NCBI RefSeq assembly: GCF_036850765.1
Contig: NC_089494.1
Coordinates: forward strand, 228,488,779-228,552,778
Length of the DNA: 64,000 nucleotides
Direction: 5' to 3'
DNA from: Saccopteryx bilineata
Taxonomy: Eukaryota > Chordata > Mammalia > Chiroptera > Emballonuridae
Shown: positions 46,359-58,265 of the stretch, one piece after another
How the letters are laid out: every line of letters begins with the position of its first letter
How positions within the stretch are numbered: position 1 is the stretch's first letter
Position numbers and translations under genes: made by a program
The notes under the pieces: generated by a model
The model's input: the letters and a program-made list of their open reading frames with translations, nothing else
Database searches by the model: none
Told to the model about the DNA's origin: nothing

Positions 46359-47168
46359 TAGAGCAAGAGTCTTAACTAGAGTACATGTGATACAGAAAAA
46401 TCACGAGGTCCCTGAACCTAAATATACACATGTGTATGCATGTACTTTTCAGGCAAGAGTCCACAGTTTGCAGAAAATTTCTAAAAGGGTTACTATTTTA
46501 AAGACAGTTCAGAACCACTATTCTAAAAAAATGAATCACATATTCTTCCAGAAATCTATACTATTGTTGCTTTCTCATATCAGGGCTTCTATTAAGAACT
46601 GGACACAGATATTCTAGGGCATATTCTCTAGGAGGAAAAAACCCCTAGAATGTAGCTATTTCATACACCTAAGTTAAAGACAGATGTCGTCGGTATAAAT
46701 ATGTAACTCAGACATCTAAATAGATGGCTATAACGATTCTGCACGGAAAACTGGTAAAACATTTTTAAAGCTCCTAGAAAAAAGATGAACTTTGAAAAAC
46801 ATGTAGTATAGATTTAGACACATAGGATGAAAAGGGAAGGAATTTTAGATGGAGGGAAGAATGTAAGCAGAGAAAGGATGTGCGAATATTATGTGTAGGA
46901 TTCCAATTTGGCAATAGACTATCAATCTGTTTGCAACAGAAAAAAGTACAATCCACCTTTGATAGTGGTTACCAACAAAAAGACTTTCAAAGAGACAAAG
47001 AATATAAATTAAATGAGAATTATATACAGGAAAGGGATCCGAGAGGCTGTGAAATACTATGAAAATGTCAGTTCTTGTTATAGCTAAATAATTTTATTTT
47101 ATAATCCAAGATGCTCAATTAACATTTGAATTTAATCTTTATGCCAGCCCAGAATCTAGTCTCTAAAT

Positions 47169-47335
47169 CAGTGGTTCCCAAATTTGCCTGCATATTGTAA
47201 TCAACTAGGGAGATTTTAGGAATACCAATGCCCGGGGGCACTCCAGACTATTTAAACTGGGAGTCTCTTTTGGGCCTCGGCATCATTAAATTTTGAAGCT
47301 CACCCGCTAATTCCAATATTAGTCAAAGTTGAAGA
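47169..47335 (+). mobile_element. MER5A-like hAT element, diverged
   Basis: CAGTGGTTCCCAAATTTGCC start and CATATTGTAATCAACTAGGG; the right end (AGTCAAAGTTGAAG) is decayed. Confidence 0.7.
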
Positions 47336-47794
47336 CTACATACCCAAGAAAAAAACATATATTTGCTCTCTTCTAGGAAAAACTTAAAGTACTTGATAAA
47401 AATCAATGTTTAACTCCCTTACTAAATATATATATATTAATATAAAATCATACCATCAAAGTCTGATAATGAAGGTAAGAATGTCATTTATCACATACAC
47501 ATATTTTTATATTGATTTTTAGTTTTACGGACTGACAGTACTGCTTCTGTATTTTTTTTAACTTTCAAAAGCACAAGAATAACTTACTCTATAGTGTATA
47601 CCTAGTTTATAAGAAAACTTAATATGTCCCATTTTTTACATGAAGATCTATTCATCACAACTCCTGTCTAGAAAAGTAATATATGACCAAAAGTAAAATC
47701 ACAGAATTTAAAACATATAACTGATTTTCTATCAGTGCTTTGTTTAAAAAGGCTGAGAAAGCCTATGACGAGTGCAGAGATCCAAAAGGAGCTA

Positions 47795-47985
47795 ACACTT
47801 ACTGGGTGCTCTCCAAGAGGTGCTTTCACAGGCTTAGAAATTATTTAATTCACAAGTAGGTTGCAAGTAAGGTGTAAGTCCACTTAGTTTTATTTTCACA
47901 GAAAATGGAAAGATGCTCTTTTGTGTAGTGAAGTGCCAGGATCAGGATTTAGGCTCAGGTAAGACCAACTCCTAAACCTTTCTCT
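47795..47985 (-). mobile_element. MIR SINE, diverged
   Basis: Antisense order: ACTTACTGGGTGCTC, GCTTTCACAGGC, AAGTGCCAGGATCAGGATTT. Confidence 0.6.
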
Positions 47986-48244
47986 TATTCAGCAAGAAGT
48001 ATTTTCTAAGCTAATTTGGGGCCTGACTTTACTTTTTAAGCTATAATAAAAACAAATAAAAACTCCCAAGTACCTAACGGTGAAAGATGATAAAATTTGA
48101 CTTACTGAAATACATAAATGTGTTCACTGGACAGTCAAATGTACTCACTTTTTTGCAGAGCTTGGAATAAAGTATTGCCTGTCATATTTAATTTCATTTT
48201 TAAATGTATCATTGGTAGGAAAAGATATTCTACAGCAAATTTAT

Positions 48245-48444
48245 TTTAAAGATTTTATTTACTGGTTTTAAAGGGAGGAGAGAGAGAGACAGAGAGAGAA
48301 AGGGAGAGGGAGGAGAGGGAAGCATCAGCTTGTAGTAGTTGCTTCCCGTATGTGCCTTGACCAGGAAAGCCCAGGATTTCGAGCCAGCAACCTCAGTATT
48401 CCAGGTCGATCGATGCTTTATCCACTGAACCGCCACAGGTCAGG
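48245..48444 (-). mobile_element. Short GCCTGACC-type SINE
   Basis: On the - strand GCCTGACCTGTGGCGGTTCA, then GGTCAAGGCACATACGGGAA and a CT-rich end. Confidence 0.9.
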
Positions 48445-48477
48445 CAGTCAGGCAACAGTGATTTTTTTTTTAATAAA

Positions 48478-48655
48478 GGTTTTCAGTGTGGTGATTGCCA
48501 AGGGGAGGGATGAAGGAGGGTATGGGGGCAATAAATGGTGATGGACAAATACTTGATTGTGGGGGGCACTGGTAAACAGCAATGTGTGATAGTATTGACC
48601 ACCTGAAACCAGCATCACCCCAATAACATTTAATTTAAAAATAAATTAATAAACA
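48478..48655 (+). mobile_element. L1 3' UTR fragment
   Basis: CAGTGTGGTGATTGCCAAGG and the end ACCTGAAACCAGCATCACCC followed by an A-rich tail. Confidence 0.7.
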
Positions 48656-49446
48656 AAGGCCTTCATGTGTCTAATCACATAAATCTTACAAGCTACACAA
48701 TACAGAAACATGTAGAGTCCTCAATCAAATGCCATGAAGGTACAGGCACATCTTTTTGGTACATTATTTCATCAAGACATAGTAGTAAGTAGTGCAAGAA
48801 CAAATGAAAAGTTCTCTTCTAGATGCAATGTTCATTCAACATCTAGTTTTATTACTATAAGTTTTATGTTTGTTTATTTTAAGAAAGCAAGCAGGTTTAA
48901 ATATTTTAGTGGTTCTACACTGAAAAACAATTTTACTACTCCTCTTTCAAGAGTCTGAATCAGTTAAAAAGCACTGACACTGATAAACAAGTTTAAAAAA
49001 ACAACATAGAATCTACAACTAATTACCTAAGAGAAACAGAATTAAATATTATAAAATGGAAACAAAAGAGAAATAAACTGAACATTAGTTTAAGCATAGT
49101 AATCATTCACATTGCCAATTTCAATTTTCTTACTTCATTAAAATTAGTGCAATCTTCTTAGTGACTATAAGTTACAAAACTGAACTTATAACACAAACCT
49201 GCACCAATAAAATGCCATTGTATGTACACAGTTAGCTCAAAAAGCACTATTAAACAAACTTTGAGAACAGTTTTAAACAAATTAAGAGGTACAAGTATAA
49301 GTTTGCGTCTCAAACAAATACAGTAACTTAAGAAAATGATCTCAACCACTGTTTAATTGCTCTTTACAGAGACTTAAGTAATACTTCAAAGGAATACTTC
49401 CCTTCCCCCTCCCATCTCTAAAAATTAATCAATTAAAAAAAAAAAA

Positions 49447-49584
49447 GCCCCGGCTGGATAGTTCAGTTGGTTGGAGTGTCATCCTGCCGTGCAGAGGATG
49501 CCAGGTGGACTCCGGTCGGGGCACATACAGGAGCAGCTGCATGTTCCTGTCTTTCTCTCCCTGCCTCTCTCAAAAGAAAAAAAA
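49447..49584 (+). mobile_element. Short old tRNA-derived SINE (VES-like)
   Basis: GCCCCGGCTGGATAGTTCAG head, GGTGGACTCCGGTCGGGGCA, GCATGTTCCTGTCTTTCTCT. Confidence 0.78.
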
Positions 49585-49740
49585 AATCATACTACCTACA
49601 TTCCTTGAAACTAATCACAAAATCTGGTTTCCAAGGCATCTTTTTTTTGGGGGGGGGGCAGGGGGAGGTTTCATAGCATAAACACTGAAATGTATCATTT
49701 TCAGATATGAGAACTAATATTTTCCCTGTAAACTAGTCAT

Positions 49741-49742
49741 CT

Positions 49743-49801
<59 letters not shown>
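49741..49801. repeat. (CTTT)n microsatellite grown from a SINE tail
   Basis: About 15 CTTT units followed by a T-run that abuts the 3' end of a - strand SINE. Read on the SINE strand it is AAAG repeated, so the expanded array replaced the A tail. Confidence 0.95.
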
Positions 49802-49802
<1 letters not shown>

Positions 49803-50172
49803 TTTTTTTTTTTGTATTTTTCTGAAGCTGGAAACAGGGAGAGACAGTTAGACAGACTCCCGCATGCGCCCGACCGGGATCCACCCGGCACGCCCACCAG
49901 GGGCGACGCTCTGCCCACCAGGGGGCGATGCTCTGCCACGACCAGAGCCACTCTAGCGCCTGGGGCAGAGGCCAAGGAGCCTTCCCCAGCGCCTGGGCCA
50001 TCTTTGCTCCAATGGAGCCTTGGCTGCGGGAGGGGAAGAGAGAGACAGAGAGGAAGGGGGGGGGGTGGAGAAGCAAATGGGTGCTTCTCCTATGTGCCCT
50101 GGCCGGGAATCGAACCAGGGTCCCCCGCACGCCAGGCCGACACTCTACCGCTGAGCCAACCGGCCAGGGCCA
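49744..50172 (-). mobile_element. Rhin-1-like SINE, young, internal-duplication subfamily
   Basis: Head at the right end (GGCCCTGGCCGGTTGGCTCA on the - strand). Duplication TAGTCATCTT at 49734-49743 and 50173-50182. It shares with the copy at 15980 the doubled GCAGAGC...CTGGTGG unit (about 49892-49937) and the ATAGGAGAAGC variant. Confidence 0.95.
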
Positions 50173-50673
50173 TAGTCATCTTTTTTCAATTATTGTATCA
50201 AAAACAACTATTTTAAATAAAAAAATCCTAAGTCAAATGACTGATAAAGAAGAAATTCCTGATGTTAAAATAATATTAGCAAAAAATCCCACAAAACCAC
50301 AAAGTTTAAAATTACATTAAAAATAATGGATTTTTAAAGTAATTCTATATCTCGGCTAATGCAAGTCAACTTTCCTAAACTGGAGATATGAAATGAAGAC
50401 AATGTAGGACTCTAGCCATGACTTCGCCTCTTAATTAGCCACAAATTTTGGCCAAATTCCCTAATTTCTCAGATTTCATTTTTCATGTAAATCAGGGACT
50501 AGCCAGAAAATAAAGAATTTCAGGATAAAAAGAGCCTTCCAGATAACACAGGCCAGCCCTATCATTTTACAAATGTGGCAATAAAGGCCTAAAGATTTTA
50601 GGGAACTGTCCTAAAATCATACAAGTGCAAAACCGAACCTAATTAATATACCATGAAACAGCTGCAAATTTAA

Positions 50674-51307
50674 CACATTGTTGACCGCTCACGAGTTAAC
50701 TTGTGTTTGCACTTGCATTAGCTATTTTAAGTTTTGAAACTCAGGGTAATAAGGATTATTGTATTTGTGACTGTTCACTCTGAGGGTCGAAGTTCAATGA
50801 ACAGCACCCCGTTCTATATTCTCATGCAGACTCCTTTTCTTCCCACTCCTCCAGGCGTGAGAACGCAAACTCGAATACAACAGTAAACAAAAACAATCAA
50901 GAGTGTCGAGCCGTCTAAACTTGGACTATTTTCTAACTACTCGCAGTTTAAACATACATATCAAGGATATGTAAAGGATATTGTAAAATCTTTCTTCGTC
51001 ATGTTCAATCCAACTAGAACGTGTAAAGTGTGTGTTTCAAAAGGAAACCAGCAAAACCAGATATATTTGCAAGACATGTTGTGTACCATTACACGTAGGT
51101 TACTGCTATACAGTGTACCACACAAAAAAAACCCCTAAAATACATAATATGCATAAAATATAATATGTAGCAGATATGTACAAAGTTTCATTTAAATTCA
51201 TTATGTATAAATAAAGTATACTGACGTTTATTGTTTCACTTTCATACTCAATTACAAAAAGTAGCCGGTGACATGAGATAACTTTTGCATAAAATTGCTG
51301 GTCAACG
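50674..51307. mobile_element. piggyBac-like nonautonomous element (candidate)
   Basis: 634 bp flanked on both sides by TTAA (50670-50673, 51308-51311). The left end CACATTGTTGACCGCTCACG and the inverted right end CGTTGACCAGC share GTTGACC near the tips. No transposase remnant can be read. TTAA is common in AT-rich DNA, so the call rests on the shared GTTGACC ends as well. Confidence 0.5.
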
Positions 51308-51321
51308 TTAAGAAAGTAGTT

Positions 51322-51519
51322 TGTTTTTTTTTAAAAAAAGATTATTGATTTTACAGAGAGGAGAGAGAAAGGGAGAAAAGCAGGGGGGTTGGAGGAGCGA
51401 GAAGCATCAACTCATAGTTGCTTTCCATATGTGCCTTAATTGGGCAAGTCCAGGGTTTTGAACTGGCGACCTCGGTGTTCCAGGTTGAGTTGTATCCACT
51501 GTGCCACCACAGGTCAGGC
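51322..51519 (-). mobile_element. Short GCCTGACC-type SINE
   Basis: Perfect 11-bp duplication AGAAAGTAGTT (51311-51321, 51520-51530). It lies directly beside the piggyBac-like element. Confidence 0.92.
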
Positions 51520-52439
51520 AGAAAGTAGTTATTCTTTATATACAAAGATAGCTACTGACTTATTATCAACAGGAGCATCATGAAAATGAAAACTCTTAGG
51601 GTCAGTAAGAGGCTGTCCATGTTGTTGAATACATTAAATATAAATCCAGTATTTCTTTATGCACTGTGCTAAAATAATAAAATTAATTGTTATATAAAAA
51701 TTATACTATTAGCACTGTTGTTAAAAACTTTTGGGTTCCATAGAAGTATTAAAGGTGAAAAGATTCACTGACTCTGCTCCACACTTGTCAGATCTAACTT
51801 TTCTTTGTTTAAAATAACCCTTGAAATTTCTATTGGTTCTTCAAGGAGAATTTTAGCTTTAAAAACTAAGATCAATCAATGTTTTACACTGTAAAACTAC
51901 TTTTGCCCCACCCTATACATTTCTATCTGTATGAATTACTGTACTTATAGTATTGGACAGCCTTTAAAAAGTGAAAATATTTCTGACTTTGAGACATATA
52001 CCCATTTTTGAGAATGACTTAATTTATTCTCTCCTAACAAGAAATCCTATCACAGTAAGTTACCTAGAAATTTCTAATACTTGTAAAGGCCTATATAATA
52101 AAGACCCCAAAGAATAAAAAATCTAAAACAATAAAATTCTGATGTTTTGTCCCCCTGCTTTTCTTTTAAAGACATCTGAGCATAATTTACATATGGAAAA
52201 GTCTATAAATGAAAATAATTAAAAGCATATAACATCAAGCTGCCCAGGAAGAAAGCTTAAAATTCTATAACAAAAACATAATAGTTCTCCCATTCCAAAT
52301 ATACCATCATTGTATAAAACTTCAAATGGTAAATTACAAAGGTATCTTAGTCTATACTTCTAAGTCAAGCAAAATATAACTGCTTAGACTGATGACTGTT
52401 GCCATTGCACTTACTTACCCTAACATACTTGCTTCTCGC

Positions 52440-52560
52440 TACATCCCTTAGGGTAGAAATTATTATTCCCATTTTATAGGCTTCGAGAGTTTACAATACA
52501 CATCCAAGACTGTATACTTTGTAAGATTTAGAACACAAACCAAAATTCTATGAAGGGTGA
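52440..52560 (-). mobile_element. MIR-like fragment
   Basis: Antisense AATTATTATTCCCATTTTAT block with flanking decayed MIR sequence. Confidence 0.5.
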
Positions 52561-53085
52561 ATCATGCGTAAAAGCATAGCAACGATAAGGGAAATAGCAC
52601 TTCCTAGGTCAGCTGGTAGACCCACTTAGGAAATGGCAGGTTCATGCACTGCAGTGGGATGTAAAGATTGGAAACAATCAGTGAAGTCCAATTTTATGAG
52701 TGCTACATACTGACTCAGAATTTAAATTTTCTTAAGCAAATAGTGAAAAGCACCCAGAGATTTTTAAGTAAGTTGTAGTATAAAAAAGAATAATTAAACC
52801 TGCAGCAAGGGGGAAGAAAAAAATACTTATTGAGAAGCCATTTGCATGGTTCTATGCAATTTATATTATATGATAAAAGGCTGGAGAGATAAGAAGCATG
52901 ACAGTAGGTGATTAGACCTGATTTATAAAGTAACTTAAACCTTTAATACTATACTCAAAATCCTAATTTGGGAGTAAAAATATAGCAAAGTCTAATTAAC
53001 AGGTATTATCTTACTAACAAAACAAAACAACACTGACGCTTTACCTGAACATCAGGGAGTACCCAATGTTTGAAAGCAGACCTAC

Positions 53086-53193
53086 CTTAGATCAGGTGAC
53101 TCGGCTCTCCCATATCGATCCTGCCACTTCCCAACGCTGGAATTGGCTTTTCTGGAGGCGGAGCTTGTCTGAGACTGGGAAGAGGTGCTGTTT
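53086..53193 (-). CDS. FIP1L1: FIP1L1 coding exon ([15 protein letters not shown]...)
   Basis: Acceptor GCCAG and donor GTAGGT flank 108 bp. The first base completes arginine, then [20 protein letters not shown] and [16 protein letters not shown] follow. The first part is a Ser/Gln/Thr-rich linker; the second has the charged motif GKWQDRYGR. There is a Thr-to-Ser difference from the human TSTAS segment as I remember it. Introns of about 9.7 kb upstream and 12.1 kb downstream make it an isolated exon. Confidence 0.95.
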
Positions 53194-53808
53194 CTGGCAA
53201 GATAAATTGTGTTTTTTCTTATATATTGTTGCCTCTGAGCCCCCCCCCTTGTTTTGCTTTTTCCCCCCTTGACATGCTTTTCCTAAAATCCTTTATCATG
53301 TTTCTATAGTATCATTCTCTTCAAATCACAAAATATTTGCTGTGGTACTAAGACAGCTAGTGGCATTTAAATATAGATGTGTTACCAACATTTTGTGAAC
53401 TCTAAAATATTTTTAGAATATTTTTCAACATAGATGGTATCACGTCAAAATGCAGAAATAAAAGTCAAGGTTTTATTCAGGTTATGTTACCAAGAAATAA
53501 ATTTCTGAGCTTGTATGAATTAACAACATTAATTTCTAGTTTCATAAAAACTTATTCAAAATTTTGGCATTTCTTTCCCTATTTCCTTCAATAATAGGTA
53601 TAAGTATTGTTAGGGTAACCAATTAACAGTAGCACTCTGATTTGTTTAACAAAAACCTATACTAAGTAAATATTTCATAAAAATTCATTTCAAAAAAATA
53701 GAACTTTCAAAGTAAAATTCTAAAAAAATATATATTTATGTATCTACTTATTTATGTAAAAAAACCAAACAAACAGAAGCACAAACCAGAAACCTAAATG
53801 AAATGAAA

Positions 53809-54180
53809 TGGCTCTGGCAAGTTGACTCAGTGGTAGAGCGTCAACAGGGCATGTGGCAGTCTTGGGCTTGATTTCCAGTCTGGGCACACAGGAGAGGTGA
53901 CCATCTGCTTCTTCCCTTCCTTTTCTCTCTTTCTCCCTCTTCTCCTCCCATAGCCATGGCTCAGCTGATTTTAGCATGCTGGCCCAGGCACTGTGGATGG
54001 CTCCCTGGAGCTTCTGTCTCAGGTGCTAAAAATAGCTCAGTTGCCAGCATGGCCTCCAAATGGGTAGAGTATTGGCCCCAGGCAAGGGTTGCTGGGTGAA
54101 TCCCAGTCAGGGCACATGAAGGAGTCTGTCTATCTTTCATCCTCTCACTTAAATAAAAAAAAAATAAATAAATTTAAAAA
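53809..54180 (+). mobile_element. Rhin-1-like SINE, older
   Basis: GGCTCTGGCAAGTTGACTCA head, decayed B box, GGTGACCATCTGCTTCTTCC block and an A-rich tail. A probable duplication TAAATGAAAT is found on both sides. Confidence 0.88.
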
Positions 54181-54892
54181 AATAAATGAAATTGGTTATT
54201 AAAAGAGAAAAAAACTGGGAAAAGAGACAAATCTAAGTACACATTGTATAGCTTGCCTTTGGAACTACGCTAAATGTTTTATGTCTGTGAAAAATAATGT
54301 GAATAAGCAAAGAGGAAAAGAAATGCTTATACTGAATACAAATAGAAGCTACAGATCAAATTATATTTTAAATGATTAATATAATTATTCTGAAGAAAAC
54401 CTTCAAATACAATATGTTCACTACATATTCTCAGTCTAAAAAAAAGAATTGCAAAGATATCTTGAACCCCAAAAGGTTTTTTGTAATTGTAGGTGTAGCA
54501 GCTCTAATGTATTTTCTGTATATTATAAAATGAAGCAAATGAGAAATATTGAAGTTCTTGGGAACTAGGTTTTCTCTATGGAAAAGAAGGATACAATATG
54601 GAATAGAGAAAGGAAAGTAGAACATCGTGATGTCAAACTGAAATAGAAACATGATGAATGAATAATTAAAACTTATAAATTGAACAGTACCAATGAGCCT
54701 AATTAGTGCCAAGATCTTGGTTTCTAATTACCATTTCCCACTAAAAGTCATCAGAGTGCCTTCAAGAAATGGATGCTTCCAGGTGTTGTAGTAATATAAT
54801 GTTATAGTAGTTAAATATATAGAAATATAAAAAATATGGAAGATATATAAAATTAAGATATAGTATTAAAATTAATTAAGGAAATTAAATAA

Positions 54893-55474
54893 AGTTATGC
54901 CATCTGGATAGGAATTATGTGTGCAGATGTGATAAACAGACTCTGACTTTCGAGCAGGGCCCAGTTAGTGTGTGTGTGAAGTTATACATAGATAAGAAGT
55001 GGCTTGGTGTCATAACTCCATAAGTTAACATAAACAAGAAGCTTCCCTAGGAACATCTTAAAAATGGCTTGATGTAACATTTCAGTAGATTAACATAAAA
55101 AGGGCTCCCTTGAAGGAACTACCAAAAAGGTGGTTTAAGGTGATAATCCTGTAAATTGACACCTGTTAGAAGGTAGATTGAGAAAATAATCTTGTAGATT
55201 GACACCTGTTAGAAGGTGTAGGCCAGAAAAGATACTAAAGCTGTGGGGCCCCTGCTGAGGTAGTCGCCCAAACTCCAATGTGAACATGGACTGTCTCCAC
55301 GCTGCTCTGAGCTCTGACCAAAGGCAGCCGAGAGGAGCACGCCGACCGGGCCCCCTTAAACTGTAACCAGGCATGCCAAAAGGATTTGTGAGTAATAAAC
55401 TGCCTGTGTGATTCTTGCAACTAACTTTGTGTGTCGGTCTTGTGTCTTTCCTCCGGTGGCAGTTAGTGTCGGCA
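54893..55474 (+). mobile_element. Endogenous retrovirus LTR-like segment
   Basis: Reads like U3-R-U5: imperfect tandem repeats in the U3-like part (a 35-bp unit at 55143 and 55186, and a longer pair upstream), AATAAA at 55394-55399, then a GT-rich stretch and U5-like sequence. Just beyond, CACCGGTAAGTAG (about 55475-55487) looks like a splice donor in a leader. No gag, pol or env reading frame is present. Exact ends and target duplication were not found. Confidence 0.5.
55143..55220 (+). repeat. Tandem 35-bp repeat in LTR-like segment
   Basis: Two copies with period 43, sharing GACACCTGTTAGAAGGT; about 33 of 35 positions agree. Typical of U3 enhancer repeats. Confidence 0.9.
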
Positions 55475-55704
55475 CCGGTAAGTAGAATCCGCATAGCGGC
55501 CTCAAGAGTAGTTTCGAAGAGGCTGCCAGCCTGCTGATATAGCAGCAGGAATGTCCCGCTGCACAGGGAAGTCAAATCAGGGATGCCTGATCGACATAGA
55601 GTTTAGGCTCTACTGGGACAACAGGGAAGGGACAGGGAAAGTACAAGATAAGCCTGAAACATCTGGCTGTGCCAAAAAGTAAAAAAATTCTTAAAAAAAA
55701 ATAT

Positions 55705-56040
55705 GGCCTGACCAGGAGGTGGCGCAGTGGATAGAGCATGGGACAGGGATGCAGAGGACCCAGGTTCGAGACCCCGAGGTCGCCAGCTTGAACGCAGGCT
55801 CATCTGGTTTGAGCAAAGCTCACCAGCTCGGACCCAAGGTCGCTGGCTCGAGCAAGGGGTTACTCGGTCTGCTGAAGGTCAAGGCACATATGAGGAAGCA
55901 ATCAATGAACAACTAAAGTGTTGCAACAAAAAACTGATGATTGATGTTTCTCATCTCTATCCATTCCTGTCTGTCTGTCCCTATCTATCCCTCTCTCTGA
56001 CTCTCTCTGTCTCTGTAAAAAAAAAAAAAAAAAAAAAAAA
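55705..56040 (+). mobile_element. Long GCCTGACC-type SINE (MEG-like)
   Basis: GGCCTGACCAGGAGGTGGCG head, TTCGAGACCCCGAGGTCGCC, GGCACATATGAGGAAGCAAT and a tail of about 23 A. Confidence 0.94.
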
Positions 56041-56860
56041 TGGAGACATGTCAAAAGGTCACAGGAGCCAGTTTGAAGGGGCTTCCATGGACCAAATATG
56101 GAACAATTTGAGCATGAATATCAGTTACAGTATATATAAATCAAATATATATAGTTCATATACTACATTACAAATAAGCCATATTTATAAGCCACACATA
56201 CTTCTCATGCACAAAATAAAAATCAATGAGTTCATCTGATAATAAGTGGGTGGGGAAATTGGAATACTCATTTTAAAGAATGACAACTAATAAATATAAG
56301 AGAACAGAGGTAGATAATCACTATTTTGCAGCCATTATATTAATAATCGATTAAAACAAAAATCATCAACAGCTACTAAAATTAAAAGAAAAACAGGATA
56401 TGTAGGTGGTCTCTTCAGATTACTTATTAAACACAAAAGGGAAACATAATAACTGCAGAAATCCAAAGGACACTACCACAAATAAATGATTGAAGTTATC
56501 ACCACTAATAATGTGACAAAGTGAGAAGGATACTTCATCATTCACTTAGTATACATGTCCCAAAAGCAAAACCTGAATCTAATAAAAAGAAAGCATCAAC
56601 AAAACGATTGGATTGTACTCTTCAAAATTCAATGTCAACAAATACAAAGAATGTTTGAGACACTGTCTCAGATTAAAGAATAAAGAGATTAAGTTAATTA
56701 TATTAAATGATCCCACACTGAATCTTAAATCAAGAAGGAAAGAAAAGAACTTTCATAAAAGTAATAATTGGCAAAATCTATGGCTTATATTATGTCTTAA
56801 ATGACATTACAGTTTTCTCCCTAAAGTCAGAAAAATTTTACTTTGAAAGAAATCTCTCTA

Positions 56861-57058
56861 GGCTCTGGCTGGGCGGCACCGTGGACAGAGCGTTGGTGCA
56901 CGGAGGCCCCGGGTTTGATCTCCAGCCGAGAACACACAAGCAGCAATCAGTGAAGGCACAACTAAATGCAACAACTAAGTGGAACAACGAATTCATCCTC
57001 CTCTCTCTCTCTCTCACTGTCCCTCGTTCTTTCTCAAGTCAATGGAAAAATTTAGAAG
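56861..57058 (+). mobile_element. Old tRNA-derived SINE
   Basis: GGCTCTGGCTGGGCGGCACC head, GGGTTTGATCTCCAGCCGAG, then a CT-rich stretch. Confidence 0.75.
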
Positions 57059-57236
57059 AAAAAAACGATGTCTCTCTAATCTCCATAAAAATAAAAAACA
57101 GAAAACAGATACTTCACAATTATCGAAATGCTTCACAATTGTCGAAAATTACCCTTTGACCACGTGAAGATGAATCCAGAAAACAATCTTTCCTAGTAAT
57201 AAACAGGTAGGTACTATTTTGCTTTTGGTTTTGTTT

Positions 57237-57358
57237 TGAGAGGCAGTGAGAGACAGAGACAGGAACATCGAGCTGCCCCTGTGTGTAACTTGACTGGGAA
57301 ATCGAACCAGCAACCTACACAATCCAGGACAATGCTCCAACTAACTTATCCAGCCAGG
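57237..57358 (-). mobile_element. Old tRNA-derived SINE (VES-like)
   Basis: On the - strand CCTGGCTGGATAAGTTAGTT head and GATGTTCCTGTCTCTGTCTC-like end. Confidence 0.75.
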
Positions 57359-57667
57359 TGGTAGGTACTGTTCCTTACATCCACAAGTAACATGCTGGGT
57401 ATGTTCCTATAGGAGTTGTATTGGTAATTATCCATTTTTTAGTAGTAAATCTGCTAATATTTCTATCATTTGTTTCCTTTTTTTTTTACTGTCCCTTACT
57501 CACCACTGTCCTTCTTTCTCTCCTTATATCCGTGGTCCAGCATTTCAATCACTCCTGCAAGTATCTTCTCACCTTTCTTGTCCCTCTAACCCTATGTCCT
57601 ATTTGCCTGGTAGAACTACATCCTCTGTTAAATCCAACTGTAGCTAATCTTAATAAACATAAACCAC

Positions 57668-57704
57668 AGGAGCAAGCTGACTTATTTAAAACACATGGCC
57701 ATTA
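57668..57704 (+). repeat. Perfect 37-bp inverted repeat, left arm
   Basis: Identical in reverse complement to 58266-58302 over all 37 bases (begins AGGAGCAAGCTGACTT, ends CATGGCCATTA). Homology stops abruptly on both sides of each arm. Confidence 0.97.
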
Positions 57705-58265
57705 ACAGCTGGAAATGTACAGTCTCTCTCCCTACGTCATCAATTTTTCACTTTACTAATTCATTCCTACAGTGGTGAGATTCAGCAATTCGGCAGAACC
57801 GATACCTACTTTTTTTGTTGAGTTCGGCAAACCTGTTGTTAAAATGGCATTGTAATCAGGGGTCTCTCAAAGGTAGGCACCAAGAGGCCGCCCAATGTGG
57901 AAACTACAAATTTACATTGCATACTCTTTTTTAATGTTCATCTGTGCAACAGTGTGTGCTAAATGCCCGTAGTAATGTTCATTCCGTCCATAGGTGAAAA
58001 AAATTTAACGGGAGTATGCTTGTAGTATTTATCTATTCATTTCATAATACTCATTATACCTTTGGTGAAATACTACAGTTTAATTCCCTTGCGTTTGTTA
58101 CTTCAGTAAACAAACATATAATAACATAAAAAGAAAAAATGCCAAACAATGAGGGCGTGACAAACTATCATTGATCCTAACAGTTTTATTGTTTTTTGTC
58201 ACGTATTATTTAACATCTTTTCATTAATATTTTTAAACTTTCTTATAATCTATATAGTTTTGTAC
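57705..58265. other. 561-bp spacer inside the inverted repeat
   Basis: Unrecognised. It contains CAGTGGTGAGATTCAGCAAT and TTCGGCAGAACCGATACC near the left side and AT-rich DNA to the right. It might be or include a DNA transposon. No open frame of note. Confidence 0.4.

Larger units (their letters stand above)
40962..53085 (-). other. FIP1L1: FIP1L1 intron, 12.1 kb
   Basis: The largest intron in the window. Repeats are listed separately between 41625 and 52560. Nothing is recognised at 40962-41620, 42000-43540, 45720-46080, 46371-47160, 48660-49440 or 51540-52430. Confidence 0.6.

Noticed and set aside
55135..55575. 146-codon - strand frame
   Set aside because: Antisense to the LTR-like segment; no resemblance to a retroviral or cellular protein.
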